A stretch of 64,000 nucleotides of DNA from Sphingobium faniae (GCA_900100475.1 FMTU01000004.1:255501-319500); one strand, 5' to 3'. Shown: positions 34,904 through 43,950, counted from the first letter of the stretch. The notes: generated by a model not told the origin, from the sequence alone. Program-made: numbers and translations.

Positions 34904-36280
34904 ATGACCCATCGTTTTCATCCCACGTTGCTTCGCGAATATGACATGCGCGGCGTTGTCGGCGACACGCTGGGGAAGGCGGATGCCTATGCGCTGGGCC
35001 GGACCTTCGGCACGCTGGTCGCGCGCGCGGGCGGGTCAGCGGTCGCGGTCGGGCGTGACGGACGGCTGAGTTCCCCGATGCTCGAAACCGCGCTGGTGCG
35101 GGGACTTGTGGACAGCGGCGTCGATGCGCTTCGCATCGGCCTTGGTCCCACGCCCATGCTCTATTTCGCGCAAGCGGAGCGGGATGTCATGGGCGGCATC
35201 CAGATAACCGGCAGCCATAATCCCCGCGATCATAATGGCTTCAAGCTGGTATTTCAGCGCCGCCCCTTTTTCGGCGAGGACATTCGCAAGCTGGGCGGAC
35301 AAGCGGCGGCGGGCGACTGGAACGAGGGCGCGGGGAGAATAGAGACGGTCGATCTGATGGACGCCTATGCGACGCGGCTGATGCAGGGTTTTGACGGCGG
35401 GGCTTTCCGCATCGGCTGGGACGCCGGCAACGGCGCGGCCGGTCCTGCGGTGGAGAAGCTCACGCAACTCCTGCCGGGTGAGCATCATCTGCTCTTCACC
35501 GATATAGACGGCCATTTTCCCCATCATCATCCCGATCCCAGCGAGGAACGGAATCTGGCGGACCTCAAGGCGCTTGTCCTTGGCAACAAGCTCGATTTCG
35601 GAGTGGCTTTCGATGGCGACGGCGACCGGATCGGCGTGGTCGATGGAAAGGGCAGGACGATTCAGGGCGATCAACTGCTCTCCATCTTTGCCGAGGATGT
35701 GCTGAAGGATCGGCCGGGCGCCACCATCATCGCCGATGTGAAGGCCAGTCAGGCGCTGTTCGACCGCATAGAGGCGCTGGGCGGCCGTCCGTTGATGTGG
35801 AAGACGGGGCACAGCCTCATCAAGTCCAAAATGAAGCAGACGGGCAGCCTTTTGGCGGGAGAGATGACCGGCCATATTTTCTTCGCGGACGATTATTACG
35901 GGTTCGACGATGGTCTTTATGCCGCCGTCCGCCTGATCCGCGCCATCACGCGGCTGGGCAAGAGCGTGACCGAACTGCGCGCCGCCATGCCGAAGATGGT
36001 GAATACGCCCGAACTGCGATTCCCGGTGGCGGACAGCCGGAAATTCGCCGTGGTCGATGAAGTGCTGGCCCGCCTGCGCGCGATGGGAGCGGTTCTGGAC
36101 GACACGGACGGCGCGCGGGTCCGCACGGACGATGGCTGGTGGCTGCTGCGGGCGTCGAACACGCAAGACGCTCTGGTGGCCCGCGTGGAAGCACGGGATG
36201 ACGCCGCGCTGGAGCGATTGATCGCCGAACTGGATTCGCAACTGGCCGAATCGGGGGTGATTCGCGTCTGTTCGGAGTGA
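34904..36280 (+). CDS. Phosphomannomutase/phosphoglucomutase
   Basis: 458 residues from ATG 34904, with GGAGG upstream; the much longer upstream frame overlaps the DnaJ-like gene and is spurious. The catalytic Ser loop is TGSHNP (S104), the metal loop DGDGDR at 237-242, the sugar loop GEMTGH at 319-324, and the phosphate-binding loop RASNT near 430. It interconverts hexose-6- and 1-phosphates for exopolysaccharide (sphingan-type), LPS and glycosphingolipid sugars. Directly downstream lies a hairpin (36,334-36,352) and then sRNA candidate A. Confidence 0.93.
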   Translation: MTHRFHPTLLREYDMRGVVGDTLGKADAYALGRTFGTLVARAGGSAVAVGRDGRLSSPMLETALVRGLVDSGVDALRIGLGPTPMLYFAQAERDVMGGIQITGSHNPRDHNGFKLVFQRRPFFGEDIRKLGGQAAAGDWNEGAGRIETVDLMDAYATRLMQGFDGGAFRIGWDAGNGAAGPAVEKLTQLLPGEHHLLFTDIDGHFPHHHPDPSEERNLADLKALVLGNKLDFGVAFDGDGDRIGVVDGKGRTIQGDQLLSIFAEDVLKDRPGATIIADVKASQALFDRIEALGGRPLMWKTGHSLIKSKMKQTGSLLAGEMTGHIFFADDYYGFDDGLYAAVRLIRAITRLGKSVTELRAAMPKMVNTPELRFPVADSRKFAVVDEVLARLRAMGAVLDDTDGARVRTDDGWWLLRASNTQDALVARVEARDDAALERLIAELDSQLAESGVIRVCSE

Positions 36281-36333
36281 TAAGGGGCCTTTATCGCAAC
36301 GATCCGCCGGAAATTCCCTATCCTGCATCCATG

Positions 36334-36352
36334 GCTTTCCGTTACGGAAAGC
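36334..36352 (+). other. Perfect stem-loop in the pmm 3' region
   Basis: GCTTTCCG-TTA-CGGAAAGC is a perfect eight-pair stem 54 bp after the pmm stop, followed by AGAGGATTTTCTT. The T run is interrupted, so termination would be partial. It may be the 3' end of pmm mRNA. Confidence 0.5.
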
Positions 36353-36394
36353 AGAGGATTTTCTTACAGTTGCATGAAACGCAATCCATTCCGC

Positions 36395-36416
36395 TTTCTT
36401 CGCAATTGCGAAGAAA
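36395..36416. other. 22-bp perfect palindrome upstream of sRNA candidate A
   Basis: TTTCTTCGCAA is followed directly by its reverse complement. With no loop it is better read as a symmetric protein-binding site than as an RNA hairpin. It overlaps TTGCGA (36406-36411), the proposed -35 of the sRNA candidate, so a regulator bound here could control it. Confidence 0.5.
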
Positions 36417-36432
36417 CATGCTGCGTCGCACA

Positions 36433-36498
36433 AGGATCAGGCCTTTCAGGCATCCTCTCCTAAAACTTCAAAGCCGTCCTTCGGGGCGGCTTTTTTTT
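36433..36498 (+). ncRNA. Candidate small RNA, copy A of a two-copy family
   Basis: A 36-base block (36433-36468) identical to one at 42915, made of a hairpin AGGAT-cag-GCCT-ttc-AGGC-ATCCT and a single-stranded CU/A tail CTCCTAAAACTT. It is followed by an intrinsic terminator (AAGCCGTCC-TTCG-GGGCGGCTT then T8). A -35-like TTGCGA with 17-base spacing lies upstream in both copies at the same distance. The CUCC tail could pair with Shine-Dalgarno sequences. Not recognised as a named family. It lies between pmm and fadL. Confidence 0.6.
36471..36498 (+). terminator. UUCG-loop intrinsic terminator of sRNA candidate A
   Basis: AAGCCGTCC, loop TTCG, GGGCGGCTT, then a run of eight T. One T-G wobble in a nine-pair stem. 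A very strong terminator with a stable tetraloop. Confidence 0.9.
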
Positions 36499-36793
36499 GC
36501 TTGTGGCTTCGTGACCGGAAGTGCCCCCTGCCGTAACGTCCTTTTCTGCCCTCCTCCTGGCGGGTCATCGCCAGCAGAATGAAGCGCGACCGTTGGCACT
36601 GGAAATTAACCATAAGACTGTTATTCGCCCGTCTTGAAGGCTCCGCTTGCGGTTTTCCGCGTTGGGCAGGGAGCCAGGCTGTTTATCGGGGCGTTGCCAT
36701 GTCGACTGGAGGCTTTCCTTGTTCGGTTGCCGCCATTTCCGGCTCGCTGGTCCCGGTCGGACAGGTCGGAAATGCTCCAGCGAAGGATTTGCC
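36499..36793 (+). other. Gene-free leader between sRNA candidate A and fadL
   Basis: About 295 bp. I see no credible coding sequence: the frames here lack ribosome binding sites and family similarity. It should contain the fadL promoter. GAAATTAACCATAAGAC near 36,602 includes a TTAACC half-site of the CtrA type, too weak alone to call. Confidence 0.4.
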
Positions 36794-38095
36794 ATGTCCC
36801 GAACCCATCCTATCCTGACCGCCATGCTGTTGTCCGGCGCGCTTGGACTGCCGGCTCCGGCGCTGGCAGGCGGCTTTTATCTTCAGGAACAGTCGCCCAA
36901 GGAAACCGGACGCGCCCTGTCCGGCGGCGCGGCGGCGGCGGACGATCCGTCGACCATCTATTTCAACCCCGCCGCGATGACGAACCTGCCCGGCGTGCAG
37001 ACGTCGGTGGGCGGCATCGCGTTGATGGCGTCGGCCAGGCAGACCGATCGCGGATCGTCCCGCACCGTGCCGGGCCTGCCGGCTTCCGTGCCGGTGACAG
37101 GGACGTCGGGCGGCAATCCGTTCGACAAGGTGATTCCCATCCCCAGCTTCTACGCCACGGGGCAGGTGAACGACCGGCTGTGGCTGGGCATCGGCGTCAA
37201 TGCGCCCTTTGGCCTGAAACTGGAATATGATGACGGTTTCTTTGGCCGTTACGACTCTCTTTATACCGACCTCAAAACCTATAATATCCAGCCCTCCATC
37301 GCCTATAAGCTGAACGACAATTTTTCGATCGGCGGGGGCGTCGACGTGCAATATGTGAAGGTCACGCTGACCAACGCCCTCCCGCAACTCGATCCCCAGC
37401 TGGCCGATGGCGAAGCGCGGGTGAAGGGCGACGACTGGTCGGTCGGCTGGAATGCGGGCCTGTTCTACACCAATGGCGACACCCATGTCGGCATCCACTA
37501 CCGGTCGGGCATGAAGCATCATCTCAAGGGCACGCAGACCGTCAGCGGATTGCAGGGGCTGCTCGCCGGTTCCAATTCCGAACTGGCCGCCACGGCGCCG
37601 CTCGATCTGCCCGACATCGTGACGGTCAGCATGATGCACAAGCTGACGCCCCGGCTGCGCGCCATGATCACGGCGCGCTGGTATAACTGGTCGGTGTTCA
37701 AGGGCATCGCGATCCGCTCGGCCGCCGGGACCAACGTCAAGGAACTGCGCTACAAGGACAGCTACAGCGTCGGCGTGGGCGGGGAGTATGATGTCAGCCC
37801 GGCGTTGACGTTGCGGGCAGGAACCATGTTCGACCGCACGCCGACCAATCCGCAATATCTGACCACCCGCGTGCCGGACGGCGACCGCGCGTGGCTGACC
37901 GGCGGGGCGACGTGGAACATCTCGCCCGCCTTCGCGCTGAACCTCAGCTATGCGCATACATTCGTGGAGAAGGCGAACATCATCCGCCCCGATCATTTCT
38001 ATGAAGGCACTCCCGCCGCCATCACCGCGACGACCCTGTCGCAGACCGGCGGCCATGCGGATCAGGTCGCCGCATCCTTCACCGCGCGATTCTGA
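36794..38095 (+). CDS. FadL/OmpP1/TodX family outer membrane transport protein
   Basis: 433 residues from ATG 36794, with AAGGA eight bases upstream. Signal peptide ends near [12 protein letters not shown]; the mature N terminus [37 protein letters not shown] is the FadL hatch domain with the conserved NPAxMT motif. A 14-stranded barrel follows, ending in aromatic Phe (FTARF). It takes up long-chain fatty acids or other hydrophobic substrates such as aromatics, in keeping with sphingomonad metabolism. It is followed by the hairpin at 38,130 that separates it from ispG. Confidence 0.93.
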   Translation: MSRTHPILTAMLLSGALGLPAPALAGGFYLQEQSPKETGRALSGGAAAADDPSTIYFNPAAMTNLPGVQTSVGGIALMASARQTDRGSSRTVPGLPASVPVTGTSGGNPFDKVIPIPSFYATGQVNDRLWLGIGVNAPFGLKLEYDDGFFGRYDSLYTDLKTYNIQPSIAYKLNDNFSIGGGVDVQYVKVTLTNALPQLDPQLADGEARVKGDDWSVGWNAGLFYTNGDTHVGIHYRSGMKHHLKGTQTVSGLQGLLAGSNSELAATAPLDLPDIVTVSMMHKLTPRLRAMITARWYNWSVFKGIAIRSAAGTNVKELRYKDSYSVGVGGEYDVSPALTLRAGTMFDRTPTNPQYLTTRVPDGDRAWLTGGATWNISPAFALNLSYAHTFVEKANIIRPDHFYEGTPAAITATTLSQTGGHADQVAASFTARF

Positions 38096-38129
38096 TGCGG
38101 CGCTTCTAACCGGAGCGATAAAGCATTAT

Positions 38130-38161
38130 AGGAGGCTCCAACATCACGGAGCCTCCTTTTT
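38130..38161 (+). terminator. Terminator-like hairpin ending two bases before the ispG start
   Basis: AGGAGGCTCC (38130-38139) pairs with GGAGCCTCCT (38148-38157) over an 8-base loop, then T5. It would terminate fadL transcripts. Its second arm contains GGAG, the only Shine-Dalgarno-like sequence for ispG, so folding would also hide the ispG ribosome binding site. Confidence 0.85.
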
Positions 38162-38162
38162 C

Positions 38163-39308
38163 ATGTCAGACCATAATCCCGGCCTGCGCCCCTGGCGCGA
38201 CATCGCCCGGCGGCAGTCGCGGCAGATCATGGTCGGAAATGTGCCCGTCGGCGGCGGCGCGCCCGTCACGGTGCAGACCATGACCAACACGCCGACTTCC
38301 GATGTCAGGGCAACCATCGACCAGATCCGCCGCTGCGAAGAGGTGGGCGTGGACATCATCCGCATATCCTGCCCGGATGAGGAATCAACCGCCGCGCTCA
38401 GGCAGATCGTCCGCGCCGCCCGCGTCCCCATCGTCGCGGACATCCATTTCCACTATAAGCGCGCGCTGGAGGCGGCGGATGCGGGCGCGGCCTGTCTGCG
38501 CATCAATCCGGGCAACATCGGCAGCGAAGCGCGCGTCAAGGAAGTGGTGGACGCCGCCAAGGCCAATGGCTGCTCGATCCGCATCGGCGTCAATGGGGGG
38601 AGCCTTGAAAAGGACCTGCTCGAAAAATATGGCGAGCCTTGCCCCGAAGCGCTGGTCGAAAGCGCGCTCGACCATATCAAGCTGCTCCAGGACCAGGATT
38701 TCCACGACTATAAGGTCGCGGTGAAGGCGAGCGACGTGTTCCTCGCCGTCGCCGCTTATATGCAACTGGCCGAAGCCGTGGATTGTCCGCTGCATCTGGG
38801 CATCACCGAAGCGGGCGGCCTGATCGGCGGCACGGTGAAAAGCGCCATCGGCATCGGCAACCTGCTCTGGGCGGGGATCGGCGACACCATTCGCGTCTCC
38901 CTCTCCGCCGAACCGGAAGAGGAAGTGCGGGTCGGCTATGAGATTCTCAAATCGCTGGGCATCCGCACGCGCGGGGTGAAGGTGATCAGTTGCCCAAGCT
39001 GCGCGCGGCAGGGCTTCGACGTGATCCGCACCGTGCAGGCGCTGGAAGAGCGGCTCCAGCATATCCACACGCCCTTGTCGCTCTCCGTGCTGGGTTGCGT
39101 GGTGAACGGGCCGGGCGAAGCACGGGAAACCGATATCGGCCTGACTGGCGGCGGCGCGGGCAAGCATATGGTCTATCTGTCGGGCGTCACCGACCATACG
39201 GTGCAGGACGAAGACATGATCGACCATATCGTGAAGCTGGTCGAGGCGAAGGCGGCGCAGATCGAAACCGAAACCACCGACGCGGGCAAGGCGCAGGCCG
39301 CCGAATAG
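38163..39308 (+). CDS. ispG: 4-hydroxy-3-methylbut-2-en-1-yl diphosphate synthase (IspG/GcpE)
   Basis: 381 residues from ATG 38163; longer frames overlap fadL. It is a [4Fe-4S] enzyme converting MEcPP to HMBPP in the MEP isoprenoid pathway, upstream of carotenoids and ubiquinone. The TIM-barrel phrases [14 protein letters not shown] and [12 protein letters not shown] are clear, and the cluster cysteines lie in [11 protein letters not shown] and [11 protein letters not shown]. The start codon sits two bases after the fadL terminator T run, and its Shine-Dalgarno is inside that hairpin. Confidence 0.96.
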   Translation: MSDHNPGLRPWRDIARRQSRQIMVGNVPVGGGAPVTVQTMTNTPTSDVRATIDQIRRCEEVGVDIIRISCPDEESTAALRQIVRAARVPIVADIHFHYKRALEAADAGAACLRINPGNIGSEARVKEVVDAAKANGCSIRIGVNGGSLEKDLLEKYGEPCPEALVESALDHIKLLQDQDFHDYKVAVKASDVFLAVAAYMQLAEAVDCPLHLGITEAGGLIGGTVKSAIGIGNLLWAGIGDTIRVSLSAEPEEEVRVGYEILKSLGIRTRGVKVISCPSCARQGFDVIRTVQALEERLQHIHTPLSLSVLGCVVNGPGEARETDIGLTGGGAGKHMVYLSGVTDHTVQDEDMIDHIVKLVEAKAAQIETETTDAGKAQAAE

Positions 39309-39323
39309 CGCCCTGCCCGAACC

Positions 39324-40223
39324 ATGCCGCCATCCCGTTCCTTTGCGATTCCCTTCCTCGTCTGCTGCACGGGAGTCGCGCTGTTTGCGATGATGGACGG
39401 GGTGATGAAGGGGCTGAGCCTCTCCATCGGCCTTTATAATGCGCTGTTCTGGCGCGCGCTGGCGGGCAGCCTGCTGGGATTGGCGCTGATGATCGCCACG
39501 CGGCAGACATGGCCCTCCCGGCGGGTGCTGCGACTGCACCTGATCCGGGGCCTCGCCGTTTCGCTGATGGCACCGCTGTTCTTTTATGGGCTGATGCACC
39601 TTCCGCTGGCGGAGGGGATTGCGCTCTCTTTCATCTCGCCGCTCATCGCCCTTTATCTGGCCGCGCTGCTGCTGGGCGAGCCGGTGGAGCGGCAGGCGAT
39701 AGGGGCGTCGCTGCTGGGCCTGGTCGGCGTGGGCGTCATCCTGAGCGGACGGATCAGCGGTCAATATGACCGGGCCGCGTTGCTCGGCGCGGTCGCAATA
39801 CTGTTTTCCGCCCTGCTCTTCGCGTGGAATCTGATCCTCCAGCGGCAACAGGCCCAGCTTGCTTCCCCGGTGGAAATCGCCTTCTTCCAGCATATCGTCA
39901 TGCTGGGCGTGTTCGCGCCAGGCGCGTTCTTCTGGGTGGAGCCGCCGCCCAGCGGGGCCGCGCCGCTCGTGCTGCTGGCCGCCGGTCTGGCCTTCACCTC
40001 GCTGGCGCTGCTGGCATGGGCTTATGCCCGGTCGGAGGCGCAGCGGCTCATCCCCGTCGAATATAGTGCCTTTCTCTGGGCGGCGCTGGTCGGCTGGCTG
40101 CTTTTCGACGAACAGGTGACGCCAGCCACCCTGGCGGGCGCGGGGTTGATCGTCGCCGGATGCCTGATCGCCTCGCGCATCCGGTGCAACGCCGCGCCGC
40201 ATGTCGAGGCGGGCGTCGCCTGA
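39324..40223 (+). CDS. DMT/EamA superfamily permease
   Basis: 299 residues with ten predicted membrane helices in two EamA repeats (about 10-140 and 150-285). The repeat signatures ALFAMMDGVMKGLS and WNLILQRQQA, and LLFDEQVTPATLAGAGLIVAGCLI, are typical. Drug/metabolite transporters export amino acids, nucleosides or other small molecules; the substrate is not predictable. It is 15 bp downstream of ispG on the same strand, probably one transcript. Confidence 0.87.
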   Translation: MPPSRSFAIPFLVCCTGVALFAMMDGVMKGLSLSIGLYNALFWRALAGSLLGLALMIATRQTWPSRRVLRLHLIRGLAVSLMAPLFFYGLMHLPLAEGIALSFISPLIALYLAALLLGEPVERQAIGASLLGLVGVGVILSGRISGQYDRAALLGAVAILFSALLFAWNLILQRQQAQLASPVEIAFFQHIVMLGVFAPGAFFWVEPPPSGAAPLVLLAAGLAFTSLALLAWAYARSEAQRLIPVEYSAFLWAALVGWLLFDEQVTPATLAGAGLIVAGCLIASRIRCNAAPHVEAGVA

Positions 40224-40230
40224 GCGAAAC

Positions 40231-40329
40231 TCAGTGGCGTTTCAACGCATCATGGATGCTGACGCCCATCAGCACGGCGATAAAGCTGCAAAAGACCAGC
40301 AAGACGAGAATGAGATAGAGGTTGGCCAT
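40231..40329 (-). CDS. 32-residue single-span membrane protein
   Basis: ATG 40329 with AAAGGAG 13 bases upstream; stop TGA at 40231. It encodes MANLYLILVLLVFCSFIAVL followed by MGVSIHDALKRH: one membrane helix with a Cys, then a short amphipathic cytosolic tail. It lies between the convergent DMT permease gene and the upstream region of ftsK, on the opposite strand. Too short for standard gene finders; the ribosome site and hydrophobic pattern support it. Function unknown. Confidence 0.65.
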   Translation of the reverse strand: MANLYLILVLLVFCSFIAVLMGVSIHDALKRH

Positions 40330-40490
40330 CGCGAGACGCTCCTTTCGCCCTATCCTTGCGCCTGCCCGGCCGGGCCAGCCATAAGGGATGTTACGGAACA
40401 TCCGGGACGAGCCGAAGCGCGGACTCTTGACGCGGACTCCCTGCTCGGCGCATTGTGCCGAAACGGAACATTTGGGGGACAGAACAAGCC

Positions 40491-42809
40491 ATGGTCGTGA
40501 GCCGCGGAGCCAAGCGCACGCCGGAATGGCGCGAAATGCTGAAGCGCAGCCTGATCCGCAGCGGCGCGCTGATCGGCGCGATCACGCTGATGCTGGCGAC
40601 CCTGTTTCTGGCGCTGGCGCTGCTCAGCTATACGCCCAGCGACCCGTCCATGAACACGGTGGCGGGCGACCATGTCCGCAACGTCATGCAGTTGCCCGGC
40701 GCGTGGGTCGCCGATTTCCTGCTCTGGCTGTTCGGCGTTCCCGTGGCGCTGCTTCTGCCGCTGATGGCGATCACGGCGCGCCGCCTGTGGGGCGATCAGG
40801 ACATGAGCGGGTGGAAGGCGCAGGTCGGCAAATGCCTGATCGGCATCGTCCTTATCGGTCTGGCGCTTTCCCTGTTTCAACCCGATCCGCTGGTGGGGCT
40901 GCCTGCCGGTTGGGGCGGCGTCATCGCGCTCGTCCTGGCCCGCGGGATCATGAGCCTGACGGCGCAGGCCGCCGCCTTGCAGGGCTGGATCGTCGGCGTC
41001 CTCGTCGCGCTGACGCTGATCGTGGGCCTGTTCGCCTGCTATCGCAGTCTGGCGCTGGAAAAGCCGATCCTCACGCTGCGCCGCCCCACGCTTCCACGCT
41101 TTGGCCTGCCGCGTCCTGCTTTTGCGCTGGCCGGTGGAGGACGGATCGCCGGGGATGAGGACGAGGATGGCGGCGAGCGTGTAATCGCGCCGCGCAAGGC
41201 CGTCTCCAGCGAACCCAAGCCGCCGATCACCATCCAGACGCCCCGCCCCGCTCCGTCCCAGCGTTCGGTCGTGCCGGTGTCGCAGGACGATCTGTTCGGC
41301 AACAGTTCCCTGCCTTCGCCCGACCTGCTCAATCCCATTCCCGCCAGTCAGGGGCAAAAGATCGACAAGGCGGCGCTGGAGCGCAACGCCCGCCTGCTCG
41401 AAAGCGTGCTCGACGACTTCCATGTGAAGGGCAATATCGTCGAGGTGCGGCCCGGCCCCGTCGTCACCATGTATGAGCTGGAACCAGCGCCCGGCATCAA
41501 GGCGAGCCGCGTGATCGCGCTGGCCGACGACATCGCGCGCAACATGTCGGCGCTCTCCGCGCGCGTGGCGACGATTCCGGGGCGCACGGTCATCGGCATC
41601 GAACTGCCCAACGCGAATCGGGAGGGCGTGTCCTTCCGCGAACTCATCATCTCCGAGCAGTTCGGGCAGGAAGCGACCCTGCCGATCATCCTAGGCAAGA
41701 ACATCTCCGGCGAGCCGATCATCGCTGACCTTGCGCCCATGCCGCATCTGCTGATCGCGGGCACCACCGGGTCGGGCAAGTCGGTGGGCCTGAACGCCAT
41801 GATCCTGTCGCTGCTCTATCGCATGACGCCCGATCAGCTGCGGCTCATCATGATCGACCCGAAGATGCTGGAACTGTCGACCTATGACGACATTCCACAC
41901 CTGCTCTCGCCGGTTGTCACCGAGCCCGCCAAGGCGATCCGGGCGCTCAAATGGGCGGTGGAGCAGATGGAGGACCGCTATCGCATGATGGCGTCGATCT
42001 CCGTTCGCAACCTGGCCAATTACAATGAGAAGGTCCGCGCCGCGAAGGCCAAGGGCAAACCGCTCGGCCGCCGCGTCCAGACCGGCTACGACCCGGAAAC
42101 CGGCAAGCCGATCTATGAGGAGGAGCAGCTCGATTTCCAGCCGCTGCCGCAGATCGTGGTGGTGGTGGACGAACTGGCCGACCTGATGATGACGGCGGGC
42201 AAGGAAGTCGAATTCCTGATCCAGCGGCTCGCGCAAAAGGCGCGCGCGGCGGGCATCCACCTGATCCTCGCGACGCAGCGCCCCTCGGTCGACGTCATCA
42301 CCGGCGTCATCAAGGCGAACCTGCCGACCCGCATCAGCTTCTTCGTGACGTCGAAGATCGATAGCCGCACGATTCTGGGCGAGCAGGGCGCCGAACAGCT
42401 TCTGGGCAAGGGCGACATGCTCTATATGCACGGCGGCAAGGGGCTGATGCGCGTCCATGGTCCATTCGTGTCGGATGACGAGGTGCGCGTGGTCGCCGAT
42501 CACTGGCGCGCGCAGGGGCAGCCCGACTATATTTCCGCCGTCACCGAGGAACCGGAGGAAGGCAGCTTCGCGCTCGACGGCGTCGATCTGGGCGACGACA
42601 GCCCCGACGCGCAGCTTTTCCGCAAAGCCTGCCAACTGGTGTTCGAGAATCAGAAGGCGTCGACAAGCTGGCTGCAACGGCAATTGCGCGTCGGCTACAA
42701 CAGCGCCGCCCGCCTGATCGAGCGCATGGAGGAAGAAGGGCTGGTCGGCCCCCCCAATCATGTCGGGCGGCGCGAAGTGTTGCGGGATGAAAATGGCAAT
42801 CCGCTTTGA
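40491..42809 (+). CDS. ftsK: DNA translocase FtsK/SpoIIIE
   Basis: 772 residues from ATG 40491; GTG 40455 is an alternative 12 codons upstream. Four N-terminal membrane helices (about 20-190) anchor it at the septum. A short linker with acidic and Pro-rich parts is followed by the motor, with Walker A GTTGSGKS at 424-431 and Walker B VVVVDELADL. The C-terminal winged-helix gamma domain (about 710-772) reads KOPS-type polarity sequences. It clears chromosome termini during division and activates XerCD. A 7-bp inverted repeat precedes it. Confidence 0.96.
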   Translation: MVVSRGAKRTPEWREMLKRSLIRSGALIGAITLMLATLFLALALLSYTPSDPSMNTVAGDHVRNVMQLPGAWVADFLLWLFGVPVALLLPLMAITARRLWGDQDMSGWKAQVGKCLIGIVLIGLALSLFQPDPLVGLPAGWGGVIALVLARGIMSLTAQAAALQGWIVGVLVALTLIVGLFACYRSLALEKPILTLRRPTLPRFGLPRPAFALAGGGRIAGDEDEDGGERVIAPRKAVSSEPKPPITIQTPRPAPSQRSVVPVSQDDLFGNSSLPSPDLLNPIPASQGQKIDKAALERNARLLESVLDDFHVKGNIVEVRPGPVVTMYELEPAPGIKASRVIALADDIARNMSALSARVATIPGRTVIGIELPNANREGVSFRELIISEQFGQEATLPIILGKNISGEPIIADLAPMPHLLIAGTTGSGKSVGLNAMILSLLYRMTPDQLRLIMIDPKMLELSTYDDIPHLLSPVVTEPAKAIRALKWAVEQMEDRYRMMASISVRNLANYNEKVRAAKAKGKPLGRRVQTGYDPETGKPIYEEEQLDFQPLPQIVVVVDELADLMMTAGKEVEFLIQRLAQKARAAGIHLILATQRPSVDVITGVIKANLPTRISFFVTSKIDSRTILGEQGAEQLLGKGDMLYMHGGKGLMRVHGPFVSDDEVRVVADHWRAQGQPDYISAVTEEPEEGSFALDGVDLGDDSPDAQLFRKACQLVFENQKASTSWLQRQLRVGYNSAARLIERMEEEGLVGPPNHVGRREVLRDENGNPL

Positions 42810-42914
42810 ACGGCTGAAATCACACGGAAAATCAACATGTTGAAACAGTGATTGCGAAATGTGCAATCGTCTTCGTTCCTTTCGCATTTGCGAGATGCGG
42901 TGAGGTCGGCCAAT

Positions 42915-42983
42915 AGGATCAGGCCTTTCAGGCATCCTCTCCTAAAACTTTTACAGGCTGATCTTCGGATCAGCCTTTTTTTT
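42915..42983 (+). ncRNA. Candidate small RNA, copy B of a two-copy family
   Basis: Carries the identical 36-base hairpin-plus-CU-tail block (42915-42950) found at 36433. It is followed by a terminator of different stem sequence (AGGCTGATC-TTCG-GATCAGCCT then T8, counting the last stem T). TTGCGA with a 17-base spacer lies upstream at the same distance as in copy A. Conservation of the block and of the promoter spacing, while the terminator stem differs but keeps its fold, indicates selection on an RNA product. It lies between ftsK and lolA. Confidence 0.6.
42955..42983 (+). terminator. UUCG-loop intrinsic terminator of sRNA candidate B
   Basis: Perfect nine-pair stem AGGCTGATC/GATCAGCCT with loop TTCG, then T7. 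It would also terminate any ftsK readthrough. Confidence 0.92.
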
Positions 42984-43225
42984 ATCCGAAAGAGTCTTTA
43001 AGCACAGGATCGCTGCTGCCACGCCAATAAGATAATTGGAGTGGAGCCGCCGGAAAGACCGGCATGGGCGAGGCAGGGGCATGGGGGATCGAGCCGGTTT
43101 GCCGTGCTCTCCCCCATTCGCGCCCTCCGCCACGGCGATCGTCTTTTTCAAGGAACGTGCAGGTTCACAGCGGGTTCAAGCCGAACTTCCTATTCTCATC
43201 ATCCTGAACAACCGGAGAAGATTGC

Positions 43226-43867
43226 ATGAAGCGGGTGATCACGCCCCTGATTCTGGCTCTTGCCGCCGCGCCTCCGGTCCTGCTGGCAGGGCCGGTCGCC
43301 GCGCAGCAGCAGAGTCCGTCCGACCTGACGCAGGTCAATGCCTATATTCGCGCGGTCACGACCATGACCGCGGATTTTTCCCAGACCGATCGAAACGGCC
43401 AGTCGCTGACCGGGCAATTGACGATCAAGCAGCCGGGCAAGATCCGCTTTCAATATCAAAAGGGCGTGCCGCTGCTCATCGTGGGCGACGGCAAGGCGCT
43501 CACCATGATTGATTATGAAGTGCGGCAGGTGCAGCGCTGGCCGATCGGCAATTCGCCTCTGGGGGCGCTGATCGACCCTTCCAAGGATCTGTCGAAATAT
43601 GGCAAGGTGATCCAGACTGGTGATCCCAACGTGCTGTCGGTGCAGGCGCGCGATCCCAGGCGGCCGGAATATGGCACCATCACCATGATCTTCAATCGCG
43701 ATCCTTCCGGCCCGGCGGGCTTGCAGCTTTACGGCTGGGTCGCGCTTGATTCGCAGAATAACCGCACGTCGGTGCGCCTCACCAATGTGCGTTACGGCGT
43801 GCCGGTAGCGGATTCCGCCTTCAAATGGGTCGATCCAAGGCCCAAGGGTCGCGCGCCGGGCGGTTGA
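43226..43867 (+). CDS. lolA: LolA-type outer membrane lipoprotein carrier protein
   Basis: 213 residues with a signal peptide (cleavage near VAAQQQ) and a LolA domain: NAYIRAVTTMTADFSQTDRNGQSLTGQLTIKQPGKIRFQY is the convex beta-sheet start. GDGKALTMIDYEVRQVQRWPI and the C-terminal strand GYGVP-type segment complete the fold. It ferries lipoproteins through the periplasm from LolCDE. The start has CCGGAGAAG upstream. It stands downstream of ftsK, as in many sphingomonads, but with sRNA candidate B between them. Confidence 0.88.
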   Translation: MKRVITPLILALAAAPPVLLAGPVAAQQQSPSDLTQVNAYIRAVTTMTADFSQTDRNGQSLTGQLTIKQPGKIRFQYQKGVPLLIVGDGKALTMIDYEVRQVQRWPIGNSPLGALIDPSKDLSKYGKVIQTGDPNVLSVQARDPRRPEYGTITMIFNRDPSGPAGLQLYGWVALDSQNNRTSVRLTNVRYGVPVADSAFKWVDPRPKGRAPGG

Positions 43868-43950
43868 ACCGGGCGCGGGATGCGATGGGCGGAAAAGTTT
43901 TCAGAACCGTTCATCTGTGGCTCATATGAAGGGCGCTAACAAGAAACCCA

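Noticed and set aside
34451..36280. 609-residue frame starting inside the J-domain gene as the start of the phosphomannomutase
   Set aside because: The first 151 residues are Arg/Gly-rich nonsense overlapping the J-domain gene; ATG 34904 has GGAGG and begins the conserved domain.
38385..40202. 605-residue antisense frame across ispG and the DMT permease
   Set aside because: Mirror of two well-supported genes; composition Gln/Arg/His-rich, no family similarity.
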